Source: JBGPTK01 sp963797765
GTDB taxonomy: Bacteria > Acidobacteriota > Terriglobia > Acidiferrales > UBA7541
Assembly: GCA_963797765.1 (NCBI GenBank)
Contig: CAWCQU010000002.1
Coordinates: 930,001-994,000, forward strand
Length of the DNA: 64,000 nt
Reading direction: 5' to 3'
Below, in pieces: positions 25,237 through 34,510 of this stretch; the stretch's first letter is position 1; the number at the start of each line of letters is the position of its first letter. The translations under genes and the position numbers were made by a program. Below the pieces are notes generated by a model. That model was not told the origin of the DNA and did no database searches. It saw nothing but the letters and a program-made list of their open reading frames with translations.

Positions 25237-25750
25237 AACGCCCGCAAACAAAATTCCCAGCGCCATAGGCGCGACACCAAGCGCTCCAGCCGCGCTCTCC
25301 GTCGTTTTCCGGTTTCCGGAGTCCGACGTCCTTCGGATTTGCCCCCGTAGCGGTGCTGCGCATTTACCCTGAGCCTCGAAGGGTTTACCTTGAGTGCCGA
25401 AGGACCGAATTTACTCCGATGGTCCCGCATGCGGGATCGGCGTCCGGCATTTCGATGTTCTTGAACCAGCGCTCAACTCCACTCCCAGGAAAATACCCCG
25501 GCTCAGCATTCTTAATTTGTCCTCCTGAATCCCGACCCCGCGAAGCATCTCGCCCCAACGGTCTTAGGTTGACATTCTGAGTCCCGAAGTATTCGACGAA
25601 GAATCTCTCCGCCGCTTTCCCCACTGAAACAAAATGTATCCCGGCGTCAACCAAATCGCGCAGATACCTTCTAATCAGGATTTCTTCAGCAGGCGGGCGG
25701 CGCAGGCCAAATACGAGAAAAAGATTTTGGACGTCAGTTGCCTTTGCTTT

Positions 25751-25800
25751 CGTAGGGGCGCTGCACGTTTACCCTGAGTCGCGAAGGGCTGCGCCCGTCT
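25751..25800 (+). repeat. Dispersed repeat, family A
   Basis: CGTAGGGGCGCTGC, then ACCCTGAGTCGCGAAGGGC and TGCGCCCGTCT, follow the block order seen at 13924-14014 and near 25346. Confidence 0.5.
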
Positions 25801-26138
25801 TTTTGAGCAGGGCGACTACGTCCCGCTTTTTCACGTTTCGCTTTCGATTGTGATTCTTTGAAACCTATTCGGTTCGTTGTGGATTTCAGGGGGTCGCGGC
25901 TTTCAGCCGCAACAAAAAAGAACAGTCGGCGCAGTGCCAACATTACTGCCGCAGGCGGTTGCGCTTGCTCTGAGGTACGAAGGAGAGGCACCGCCGCAGC
26001 AACTGGTCTTTAATATTCTGCTGAATTTGATCTGTTTGCTCGGTGCCGTATTCTCCGCCATCGGCAGATTGGTGTTTCTCTTCTGCATTTATCCCGGGAA
26101 CCACAAGGCCCGCCGCAAGGGCGCTTTGACTCTGGAAC

Positions 26139-26906
26139 TCAACGCAGACGGTAGTTTCCCCCTCCAAGAAACTTGACAAAACCAAGATCACGAAGCACCT
26201 GCAACTGTTGGCGGATTTTATCCCGCACGTGAAAATTCTTAGGGTGAAGTTCTTCTAGCATGCCCGCCCGAGCGTAGACATCAGAAAGAGAGAATAGGGT
26301 TTTCTGGAGGGTTCTGATCGTTTGGAGCACGTCGAGCGCCCATCCGCGCATTTCGGTGTCCAGCCCCTGCAAGGGACGCAGGCGATCGTACGCGCGACGA
26401 ACTTCCTTGCTAGACCGCACATGCCCGTCTTGAATTACTGGAATGCGGGCATCGACTGGAATCTTTTCGAGAAGAATATTGCAGCCCACCCAGCCAGCAC
26501 GGCGAGCGGTCGGCGCTAATGCTGTGCGGCATTCGATCGCAGAAAGCGCAAAAGCAAATCGTGGAATGAGGATCATCGTTCGGACTGACCATGCCGGCAA
26601 GTCGTAGTGGAGAATATATAGATTGGGAGTGCGGTCTTCGACGATCGCCAGTTTCATCTTCGAGTAGGCGGAATCCAGAATCTTATTGCCAAACCTCTTT
26701 GACTGGCTCTTCAATTGAAACGGAGAATCACAAACGTCGCAAATATAATCAATAGCTGCAGTGTTGTTCGCTACGGGCTTGAGGCGAGGAGATTGGCAAG
26801 ACGGACAGTAGAGGTTTGCTGCTCCCCATGATTCAGTGGCGATACGTGCTCGTTGCGAAGCGCTCCGGTATTGATCGAGGCCTGTGACCGGTAGGTTCAA
26901 GTCCAT
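26139..26906 (-). CDS. DpnI-like methyl-directed restriction endonuclease
   Basis: The 255-residue protein aligns along its length with R.DpnI (254 residues), which cuts N6-methylated GATC. Shared blocks include a CPSC/CDVC zinc site (residues 34-37 and 56-59), LAPTARRAGWVGCNI, IPVIQDGHVR and the C-terminal winged-helix block KIRQQLQVLRDLGFVKF. DpnI's catalytic D-X10-E-X-K becomes D-X10-Q-X-K here (AIDY ... FQLKS), a substitution also found in Mrr-like nucleases. No methyltransferase is adjacent, as expected for a methyl-directed enzyme. Base composition is more A/T-rich than its neighbours and it is flanked by gene-free DNA, which suggests horizontal acquisition. The likely role is defence against methylated foreign DNA; activity is unproven. 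Confidence 0.9.
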   Translation of the reverse strand: MDLNLPVTGLDQYRSASQRARIATESWGAANLYCPSCQSPRLKPVANNTAAIDYICDVCDSPFQLKSQSKRFGNKILDSAYSKMKLAIVEDRTPNLYILHYDLPAWSVRTMILIPRFAFALSAIECRTALAPTARRAGWVGCNILLEKIPVDARIPVIQDGHVRSSKEVRRAYDRLRPLQGLDTEMRGWALDVLQTIRTLQKTLFSLSDVYARAGMLEELHPKNFHVRDKIRQQLQVLRDLGFVKFLGGGNYRLR

Positions 26907-27516
26907 TGCGGTATTAGATCATCTTCATCCGATCGGTGATATCTCTTTGCAGATTGCCAACAGACGACTTACCGGCGGGTCCAACTTGCGTGCGTAATGA
27001 ATTCTCAGGTTTGAATTTTATCTTTCTGCGATTTCCCTTCCAAAAAAATTGTATTTGCCGGATAGCACTCGGTGCCGTGCATGAATTCCAACGCTCCCCC
27101 GATAAAGGGGTGCGGGACGAGGTGAAGCGGCACAGCATCCCCCCCAAAGTATCCCTTGACTTTCATGTTATCGTTATGGTAAATAGTGGTATGAGGGAAT
27201 ACAGCAGTCTCGCCAGCCGGCCGCATTCAACAGCGATCCCAAGTTTTGACTGCACCCTGACCGGGGCACGCCCAGGTGCTTTCCCGCCTAAATTTCTGAG
27301 CAACGAAAATCGGTCTCTCCAAAAAAATCACAACGAAAACACCGCATTTCTAATCGCCTGGCTAATCGCCAGTGGCAACCATAGTCAAAAATCCATAAAC
27401 GTCTTTAAATACAATGGGATACGGATTTCTAATCGCTCCTATATCGTGCGTTCGTATGCCCCTGTTTTGGACGCCCGGAAATGCCGCCAAAATCGAAGAA
27501 AAGAATTCCGCAAACA
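26907..27516. other. Gene-free, A/T-richer region
   Basis: About 600 bases upstream of the DpnI-like gene. Short frames on both strands lack ribosome binding sites and recognisable motifs. A TTGACT-n-GGTAAAT stretch near 27152-27185 is promoter-like. Nothing else could be supported. Confidence 0.5.
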
Positions 27517-29955
27517 TCAGTCGGCGAGCAGGTAAGTAATGGGCAATCGGGTAGCCTGCAGAGCGGGAAGCGCGCTCGCGGCGATCGTAACGGTGGAAAG
27601 AATCAAAATGGTTACGGCAGCGGAGAGGAAATCGATTCCCGGGAGGCCATACAGCAGGTGGGAGTAAACGCGAAACACACTAAACGACAGAAGCAGGCCG
27701 AAGAATTCGCCGAGAAGCACCGCGCGCATTTCGCCCTGCATCAGCAGCAGCAAAACCTCGCGCGGTTGCGCGCCAAGCGCCATGCGAATTCCTACTTCGC
27801 GGCGGCGCTGCACGATGGAATCGGAAACCAGGCCGTAAACTCCTACGGCCGCAAGCAACGCAGCGAACACTCCGAAGACCGAAAAAAGCAGCATCGCAAA
27901 GCGCGGTCCGGTTTTGGTATCGGCGATCAACTGTTCGAGCGTTCGAACTTTCGAAACAGCCTGGCGCTTATCGAGCGCGGCAAGCTCTTCGCGAAGAACG
28001 GGGAGAAACGATTCCGGATCGGTTTTAGTGCGAACGACGACATAGCGCAGGGGAGTATTGGTTTGAAGAAAGGGAATGAATATGTCGCGCTGGGTGATGC
28101 CCAGTTTGCGGTATTGAGCATCCGCTACCACTCCAACCACGGTCCACCACTCGGTGTTTTCATCGGGGCGTGCGCGGCCCAGCTTAATTTGCTTTCCGAC
28201 GGCATTGGCGGAATTTGCGAACAAATCACGCGCCAGCGATTGGCTGACGATCATCACTTTCTGGCTGGAGTCTCTGTCCTCAAGCGTGAACGAGCGGCCG
28301 GCCAGAACCGGCGTGCCTACCGCCCGGAAATAATCGGGCGTGATCACTTCAAAATTCGAAATGGGATTGCGGGCGGCCCCGCCGGAATCCTGCCCTCTGG
28401 TTTGATAAGCCACGTCCCAGCCGACTGTGCCTTCGAACGGCCGCAGCAAAATGGCGCCGGCAGCCGAGACTTCGGAATGCGCGCGGATGCGATCGAGCAG
28501 GTCGATGAAGAACGCCTTCGAGTGAGGCTGGTCGAGACCAGCCAGGCGGATTTGAGCGGTGAGCGCGTGATCGGGAAGAAAGCCCAATCCCACCCGCTGC
28601 ATATTGTAAAAATTATGGATCACCATTCCGGCGCTGATGAGCAGCACGGCAGTAACGGAAATTTCTGCAACGATCAAGCCTCTACGGAAAAATGCTCCGC
28701 TCGGATTTCCCGCCAGCCGGGCGTTTCCCAGGTTGAGCGAATTCTGCAAATCGCGCCGGTTCATCAGCAGCGCGGGCGCCACGCCAAATGCCAAAGCGAT
28801 CAGGACGCAATTGCCGCAGGCGAACAAAAGCGAATACCCATTCAGCTGAACGGACGCCAGTCGCGGAATTCCTTCTGGCGCGAGCGCCATGATCGCGCGA
28901 AGCAGAAATTGCGCAACGGCGCATCCCGCCAGCGCGCCTGCGAACGACAATACGAGTCCTTCGACAATGAATTGGCGCAGCAGTTGTCTGCGCGTAGCTC
29001 CCAAAGCGAGGCGCACCGCGACTTCCTTTTCGCGAGTGATGGCCTGCGCCAGCAGCAGGCTGATGATGTTGATGCAGGCGATTACCAGTAGCAGAAGCGA
29101 AGCCGCCCAGAGCAAAATAATCGCAGGTTTGGCACTTCCGAAAATGTAGTCGGCCAGCGGCGTGATTACGGGAAATTGTTTTTCGCCGGATTCTACCGGC
29201 TGCGGGTGCTCGCGCGCCAGATGATCGATCACGCTCGAAAGATCGTCGTGCAATTGCTCGGCAGACACTCCAGGCTTGAGCCTGCCCACCACCTGAAGAA
29301 AAACCGCGTCATAGTTCTGCAAGGTGCTGGCATTCAAATCCAGGGGCGTCCAAAGTTCCGCGCCCGCCGGAAAATCGAAACTGGATGGCATCACTCCAAT
29401 GACGGCGTAGCCTTTGCCGTTCAGGTTGATTGTCTTCCCGATCAGCGCGGGATCGGAGTGAAAGCGGTTGACCCAAAGCGAATGATGCAGAACGGCGGTT
29501 GGCTCAGCGCCGGGCCGATCGTCCGAGGGCGCGAAGGTGCGGCCCAACTCGGGGGAAACGCCCAGGAGCGAAAAAAAATCCTCCGTGACAGGCGCGCGTT
29601 CGAGTTGGATTGGCTCGCCGAATCCGGTGAGCGTAACGCCATAGCCGTAAACGGTAGTCGGCATCGCCGCCATCAATCCAAACGATTTTGTGCGCTGCTG
29701 CCAGTCGCGGAATTCCAGATACGACAATTCGCCGACGCGCGTGACGTCCTTCGCGTCACCTTTCCACGCCACCACCAGCCGGTCTTGCTGCTGCAAGGGC
29801 AGAGCCTTCAGCAAAACTCCATACATCACGCTGAAAAGCGCCGTGCTCATGCCGATGCCAAGCGACAGCACGAGTACGGCGATTGCCGGAAGCCTCGGTC
29901 GGCGAGTCATCCGCCGTGCGGCTTGCGCAAATTCCTCGAAAAAACGCGCGGCCAA
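27517..29955 (-). CDS. MacB-like ABC permease (acidobacterial orphan type)
   Basis: The protein of about 812 residues has the two-copy FtsX/MacB permease plan. A first membrane segment (LPAIAVLVLSLGIGMSTALFS) is followed by a MacB-type periplasmic domain with a WTPLD motif. Then come three membrane segments with the EVAVRLALGATRRQ loop, a second periplasmic domain, and a second set with EVGIRMALGAQPREV. This is the duplicated permease family very abundant in Acidobacteriota. No ATPase gene is adjacent. It probably serves export or signalling; the substrate is unknown. The start is uncertain: TTG at 29955 has AAGGGA just upstream; an in-frame TTG at 30027 would add 24 residues. Confidence 0.85.
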   Translation of the reverse strand: MAARFFEEFAQAARRMTRRPRLPAIAVLVLSLGIGMSTALFSVMYGVLLKALPLQQQDRLVVAWKGDAKDVTRVGELSYLEFRDWQQRTKSFGLMAAMPTTVYGYGVTLTGFGEPIQLERAPVTEDFFSLLGVSPELGRTFAPSDDRPGAEPTAVLHHSLWVNRFHSDPALIGKTINLNGKGYAVIGVMPSSFDFPAGAELWTPLDLNASTLQNYDAVFLQVVGRLKPGVSAEQLHDDLSSVIDHLAREHPQPVESGEKQFPVITPLADYIFGSAKPAIILLWAASLLLLVIACINIISLLLAQAITREKEVAVRLALGATRRQLLRQFIVEGLVLSFAGALAGCAVAQFLLRAIMALAPEGIPRLASVQLNGYSLLFACGNCVLIALAFGVAPALLMNRRDLQNSLNLGNARLAGNPSGAFFRRGLIVAEISVTAVLLISAGMVIHNFYNMQRVGLGFLPDHALTAQIRLAGLDQPHSKAFFIDLLDRIRAHSEVSAAGAILLRPFEGTVGWDVAYQTRGQDSGGAARNPISNFEVITPDYFRAVGTPVLAGRSFTLEDRDSSQKVMIVSQSLARDLFANSANAVGKQIKLGRARPDENTEWWTVVGVVADAQYRKLGITQRDIFIPFLQTNTPLRYVVVRTKTDPESFLPVLREELAALDKRQAVSKVRTLEQLIADTKTGPRFAMLLFSVFGVFAALLAAVGVYGLVSDSIVQRRREVGIRMALGAQPREVLLLLMQGEMRAVLLGEFFGLLLSFSVFRVYSHLLYGLPGIDFLSAAVTILILSTVTIAASALPALQATRLPITYLLAD

Positions 29956-30081
29956 AAGAAATTCCCTTCTGATTTTGATTTTACAAAACAACTGAATCGC
30001 GAGGATACCACCACTGCGGGCCTTCAACGAGCGGACCGGCGAGCGTTAGGAACAATCAATAACCTGCAATCGGCTTCGGGG

Positions 30082-30510
30082 TTAGCGTCGTTTCTTGTTT
30101 TGGATTTGCGACACTCGGGCCTTCACCAGTTTTTTCACGAGTGCGGCTGGCAGCGGCTTGCGGCAGGGGAACTGGATGGTGCCTTTGGAGGTAGAGTAGC
30201 CCTTCAGTTCATTCTTAAAAGCTTCGATCACGGCCGCGGTCGGAAACAAACTGCAATGGTCGGAAAACGCGGCGAACCAAACCAGTATTCCTTTGTACCG
30301 GAACGCGGGAATCCGGTAGCTGATCGTTTCGGTTGCCTCCGCTGGCGCGGCCGAGCGAATCGCCGCACGAACCTTGTTCAAGGTGCTCCTGGCGGGCTCC
30401 GGAACACTAGCAAGATATTCGTCAACATCTTTCGGAGCGTTTTTCGAAGCGCCGTTGGCTTTCGCCGTGGAACTGCGGCCGCGCGATTTCATTTTCTTCA
30501 TGCGGGCCAT
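30082..30510 (-). CDS. DUF1801 (YdhG-like) protein
   Basis: The 142-residue protein has a basic N-terminal tail, then DVDEYLASVPEPARSTLNKVRAAIR, SYRIPAFRYKGILVWFAAFSDHCSLFP, and SKGTIQFPCRKPLP (read in blocks). These are the standard features of the DUF1801/YdhG family. Members are small cytoplasmic proteins with no agreed function. It lies 126 bases upstream of the permease on the same strand. The ATG at 30510 is the first; the KMKSRGRS tail may be disordered. Confidence 0.85.
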   Translation of the reverse strand: MARMKKMKSRGRSSTAKANGASKNAPKDVDEYLASVPEPARSTLNKVRAAIRSAAPAEATETISYRIPAFRYKGILVWFAAFSDHCSLFPTAAVIEAFKNELKGYSTSKGTIQFPCRKPLPAALVKKLVKARVSQIQNKKRR

Positions 30511-30788
30511 GCTACAAGTACTTCCACCTCAAGTCCATTCGCCAGGCCCGGCGGGCCGCTGTTCGACGTGAATAATGATGAACCGCCACCCTTTCAAAGG
30601 TGTAAAGGATGGAACACGCACCAGCGGCTTGACAGTCGCGGGGAGGCTGGCATAGGTTTATTTTGCTGTCGCATCTGTCGAGGAAGGTGCTGTAAAAGGC
30701 TGCTGGGGATTCAGGCAGGCGCTCTGAATTCCCCATTTTTGACGTCTACCGTGCGCCGTTCAACTGCTCGAGCCGAGGAGGCATTTCC

Positions 30789-31538
30789 GTGAAAAATCTT
30801 CTCTTGTTTCTAGCCGTACTTGTCTTGGGACTTTGTTTTGCTTTCGGCGGACGCGCGATTCGAACCGCAGCGGCTGCTCCGGCATCGCCGCAGGGGCGAG
30901 TGATAGGCTGCGACTCCAATGACATGCGGCGGCATATTTGCGCGACGGATACACGTGGCGGCGTGCAGCTGATGCGGCAAAAAAGCGATGCCCCGTGCGT
31001 CCAGGGCAAAACCTGGGGATACGACGGCGGAGGAATCTGGGTGGACCGCGGATGCCGGGCCGATTTTCAAATTGGCGGAGGCGGGGGAGGTGGATTTAAC
31101 GGCGGAGGCACCTGGGGAGGATGGGATCGCGGCTACAATATTTATTGCCCCTCCGATGATGGCAGGAAAAATTGGTGTCCAACGGATACGCGGGGCGGAG
31201 TTCAAATGGTGCGCCAGCGCAGCGGCTCGCCGTGCATTCTGGGAAGCACCTGGGGATTCGATCATCGCGGCATTTGGGTGGACCGCGGCTGCCGGGCCGA
31301 TTTTCAGATCGGAGGAAAAAGCGGTTGGAATCCCGGCGGTGGCGGCATGACGACGCTGAATTGCTCGTCGAATGATATGCGGCGGAACGTGTGCCCGGTG
31401 AATACTCGCGGGCGCGTCAGGCTGATTCGCCAGCGCAGCGATGCGGATTGTATTTACAACCAGACGTGGGGATACAACAACACCAGCATTTGGGTGGATC
31501 GCGGATGCCGGGCGGATTTTGAAGTGGGTGGGCGGTAG
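30789..31538 (+). CDS. Secreted DUF3011 protein, three repeats
   Basis: A signal peptide (LLLFLAVLVLGLCFAFGGRA) precedes three repeats of about 60 residues. Each has four cysteines in the pattern C-n-C(P/A)T-TRGGVQ-n-RQ-S-PC-n-TWG-n-GIWVDRGCRADF, characteristic of DUF3011. Two glycine-rich linkers join them. The cysteines are probably disulfide-bonded in the periplasm or outside the cell. Function is unknown. The start is GTG at 30789 with GAGGAGG upstream. It stands alone and converges on the synthetase gene. Confidence 0.88.
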   Translation: MKNLLLFLAVLVLGLCFAFGGRAIRTAAAAPASPQGRVIGCDSNDMRRHICATDTRGGVQLMRQKSDAPCVQGKTWGYDGGGIWVDRGCRADFQIGGGGGGGFNGGGTWGGWDRGYNIYCPSDDGRKNWCPTDTRGGVQMVRQRSGSPCILGSTWGFDHRGIWVDRGCRADFQIGGKSGWNPGGGGMTTLNCSSNDMRRNVCPVNTRGRVRLIRQRSDADCIYNQTWGYNNTSIWVDRGCRADFEVGGR

Positions 31539-31591
31539 GGAGCCAGCGAACGCTTGCGGAATACTTGACCGGAAAGCTGTGGCCACTGCGG

Positions 31592-34318
31592 CTACAGATC
31601 GAGGACGGCGACGATTAGGTCGGGTTCGCCAGATTCGCGGACGGCGAAACCGAAGCGCACGGCTAGGGCTTGCATGTCGCTATTTTCGGGGAGGATGTTG
31701 GCAATCACGCGATCAAGCTTCTGGTCGCGAGCCACTTGGATGAGAATCTTGAGCAATTGTTTGCCGAGGCCGTGGTGCTGCCATTGGTCGGAGACCAGCA
31801 CGGAAACTTCGGCTTCATTTTCAGTGCGGGATTTGGAAAGCCGCGCGACGGCGAGAATCTGGCGTTCCCCGGTCAGGCGATCCAGGTGCTCGGCTACCAG
31901 CGCCATTTCGCGATCATAATCGATGAAGCAGGAGCGGATCAGGCGATCGTGAGCCACGCGCGAGCTTAAATTCATCACGTGGAAATAGCGGAGATAGACC
32001 GTTTGTTCGGAAAGCGTGGCGTGAAATTTGGCGATCAGGGGTTCGTCTTCCGGGCGGATGGGGCGAATCGTGATCGGCTCGCCGGCGTGAAGTTTCCAGG
32101 GCGAGACGTATTGTTGCGGATAGGGCTGGATCGCGGCTTTCGGGAGCCGATCGTCTGGAATTTCGGGGCCGTGAACGATCACGCGCGCGTCCAGCGCCAG
32201 CAGTCGATCGGAGGAAGCGAGAAGCGGGTTGATGTCGATTTCCTTGATCAGGCGCTGCTCGACAACCAGGCGGCTGAAACGGACCAAAAGTTTTTCGAGT
32301 TGCAGTAAATCGACGGCGGCGCGGCCGCGAACGCCTTTCAGCGCCGCGAAAATTCTGGTCTGCTCCATCATGCGCTGGGCAAGAGTGGTGTTTAACGGCG
32401 GAAGGGCCAGCGCGTGATCACGATAGACCTCCACCAATTGGCCGCCGGAACCGAAGAGAATCACGGGACCAAATTGCGGATCGAGGCTGCTGCCGAGAAT
32501 TAATTCGTAGCCGTCGAGCTGGACCATGCGCTGCACGGTGACGCCGAGAAAACTTCCGGGAGCGGCTTTTGCTTTTACGGCGGTTTCAATTTCGCGGTAG
32601 GCGTCGCGCACAGCGGCTTCATTTTGTAAATTCAACTTCACTCCGCCCACATCGGTTTTGTGAGTGACAATTTCCGAATAAATTTTCAAGACGAGGGGAT
32701 AGCCGATGCGCACGGCAGCTTCGACGGCTTCCTGCTCACTGCGCGCGGCCACCGTTTCCACCACCGGGATGCCGTAGAGCGCGAGGAGTTGCTTCGATTC
32801 CACTTCGGTGAGCACGGTGCGTCCGGCGGCTCGGGCCTGCTGGAGAATGGCAGTGGCTTGCCGCGTGAAAGCGCCATCGTCTCCCTCTTCTTCGGCCAGG
32901 ACGGGAGTTTCGTAGAGGCCGCGAAGATTGTAGGAATAGCGCCACATGTAGGTGAAGGCGCGAGCGGCGGTATCGGGATAATTGAACGTGGGAATACCGC
33001 CGGAATTCAGAATGGATTCGCCCGGGGCGACGGCTTCGCCGCCCATCCAACTGGCCAGAATCGGCTTTCCAGTGGATTTGGCGAAGGGAGTGAGGCGCTC
33101 GGCGACGCTGGCCGGGTTCGTCATACCTTGCGGAGCGAGGACCACGAGAAGGCCGTCGCTTTCGGGATTGGCCGCGGCAATTTCGAGAGCGTGGGCGTAT
33201 CGTTCGGGATCGGCATCGCCAAGAATGTCGACGGGATTTGCATGGCTCCAATGCGGGGGAAGAAATTGATCGAGTGCGCGTATGGATTCATCTGGCAGCG
33301 CGGCGAGTTGGCCGCCGTTGGCGATGAGTGAATCCGTGGCGAGGACGCCGGGGCCGCCTGCGTTGGTGAGAATGGTGAGCCGCGATCCGCGCGGGCGCGG
33401 TTGCTTGCCCAGCACTTCCGCCATGTAGAAGAGGTCGGAAATATTCTGAACGCGGAGGACGCCGCAGCGGCGCAGCGCGGCGTCGAACACTTCGTCGCTG
33501 CCGGTGAGCGCCCCGGTGTGCGAGGCCGCGGCATGCGAGGCGGCTTCGGTGCGTCCGGCTTTGATGACGATGATCGGTTTTTTCTGGGCCACTTCGCGCG
33601 CGGAGGAAAGAAAAGATCGAGCGTCGCCCACTGATTCCATGTACAACAGAATACTTTGCGTCTGCGGCTCATCGCCGAAGTAATCGATCAAATCTCCGAA
33701 TCCCACATCGAGCATCGAGCCGGTGGAAACGATGGCGCTGAAACCGACTTGTTCCTTGGCGCTCCAATCGAGAATAGCGGTGAGCAGCGCGCCACTCTGG
33801 CTGAGGAAAGCGACATTGCCGGTGCGGGCGGGCGCCTGCGCAAACGTGGCGTTGAGCCCGATCAGCGGATTCATCACGCCCAGGCAATTGGGGCCGATCA
33901 GGCGCATGCGGCCTTTGCGAAGCTGCACCTGAATCTGCTTTTCCAGGTCCGCGCCCGCTGCGCCGAACTCGCGGAATCCCGCGGAGATAACTATGGCGGC
34001 TTTCACTCCCGATTCCACGCATTCTCCAACGGCGGCGGGTACGGTGGGCGCGGGAGTGACGATAATCGCCAGATCCACTCTTTCCGGGATCAGCCCGATC
34101 TGTTTATAGCAGGGAAGGCCGAGAACTTCGGAGCGATTGGGATTCACCGCAAAAATCTTTCCGTGATATCCGCCATCGAGAAGATTCGCGAGAATCGTAC
34201 GGCCAACGCTGCTGGGACGGTCAGTGGCGCCGATGACGGCGACGGTGCGCGGCACAAAAAAAGCGTCGAGGCCTCGCAGAATTCCTCGCTCGGAAATGTT
34301 GATCTTACTCGTGTTCAT
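31592..34318 (-). CDS. ADP-forming acyl-CoA synthetase fused to GNAT acetyltransferase (Pat-like)
   Basis: The 908-residue protein combines a CoA-binding domain (FVPRTVAVIGATDRPSSVG), succinyl-CoA-ligase-like domains (GPNCLGVMNP, SQSGALLTAILDW), an ATP-grasp domain around residues 500-720 and a C-terminal GNAT domain (about 745-908, with HHGLGKQLLKILI as the acetyl-CoA loop). This is the plan of protein lysine acetyltransferase PatZ/YfiQ. The SHTGALTG block retains a histidine at the position used for phosphoryl transfer in active ADP-forming synthetases, so a working synthetase domain is possible. Acetyl-CoA- or redox-linked control of metabolism is a reasonable role. It is monocistronic. 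Confidence 0.88.
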   Translation of the reverse strand: MNTSKINISERGILRGLDAFFVPRTVAVIGATDRPSSVGRTILANLLDGGYHGKIFAVNPNRSEVLGLPCYKQIGLIPERVDLAIIVTPAPTVPAAVGECVESGVKAAIVISAGFREFGAAGADLEKQIQVQLRKGRMRLIGPNCLGVMNPLIGLNATFAQAPARTGNVAFLSQSGALLTAILDWSAKEQVGFSAIVSTGSMLDVGFGDLIDYFGDEPQTQSILLYMESVGDARSFLSSAREVAQKKPIIVIKAGRTEAASHAAASHTGALTGSDEVFDAALRRCGVLRVQNISDLFYMAEVLGKQPRPRGSRLTILTNAGGPGVLATDSLIANGGQLAALPDESIRALDQFLPPHWSHANPVDILGDADPERYAHALEIAAANPESDGLLVVLAPQGMTNPASVAERLTPFAKSTGKPILASWMGGEAVAPGESILNSGGIPTFNYPDTAARAFTYMWRYSYNLRGLYETPVLAEEEGDDGAFTRQATAILQQARAAGRTVLTEVESKQLLALYGIPVVETVAARSEQEAVEAAVRIGYPLVLKIYSEIVTHKTDVGGVKLNLQNEAAVRDAYREIETAVKAKAAPGSFLGVTVQRMVQLDGYELILGSSLDPQFGPVILFGSGGQLVEVYRDHALALPPLNTTLAQRMMEQTRIFAALKGVRGRAAVDLLQLEKLLVRFSRLVVEQRLIKEIDINPLLASSDRLLALDARVIVHGPEIPDDRLPKAAIQPYPQQYVSPWKLHAGEPITIRPIRPEDEPLIAKFHATLSEQTVYLRYFHVMNLSSRVAHDRLIRSCFIDYDREMALVAEHLDRLTGERQILAVARLSKSRTENEAEVSVLVSDQWQHHGLGKQLLKILIQVARDQKLDRVIANILPENSDMQALAVRFGFAVRESGEPDLIVAVLDL

Positions 34319-34510
34319 GGCGCCTTTTTTTGCATGGTTACTTTCTTACTCTTGCAGTTGTGGTGCCAGAGTGCCGCCCGATGCAAGGACCGGGCTCCGA
34401 GCATAAACCCGCGGAGCGATTCTGAAAATGACCAATGCGAGAATTTTTCAAGGAAAGATATTTGTGAGGCGGCTCAATCCCGATTCGACACACTCAACAA
34501 GGAAGCCGTT

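Larger units (their letters stand above)
25175..26138. other. Repeat-rich, gene-free region
   Basis: About 1 kb with no credible gene. It holds GCGCC-n-GGCGCG blocks (near 25190 and 25261), a CCCAACCC-GTAA-GGGTTGGG hairpin at 25217-25236, two A-type repeats (25346-25410 and 25751-25800) and a decayed B-type repeat (25886-25913). Frames across it are low-complexity readings of these repeats. Confidence 0.55.

Noticed and set aside
25190..25290. Possible CRISPR array from repeated GGCGCG blocks
   Set aside because: Blocks are short, irregularly spaced and palindromic; there are no equal-length repeats with unique spacers and no cas genes.
27005..27164. Minus-strand 53-codon frame (MKVKGYFGGDAVPLHL ...)
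   Set aside because: Protein-like in places, but too short and without ribosome binding site or family to support.
24853..27516. Insertion sequence or integrated element around the DpnI-like gene
   Set aside because: No transposase, integrase, terminal inverted repeats or target duplications were seen.
26936..27535. Plus-strand 199-codon frame upstream of the DpnI-like gene
   Set aside because: No ribosome binding site, no recognisable motif, and it overlaps the permease 3' end.
27481..30792. Long plus-strand open frames (over 500 codons each) across the permease region
   Set aside because: They are antisense to the MacB-like permease and DUF1801 genes, rich in arginine, glutamine and histidine, with no domain or ribosome binding site.
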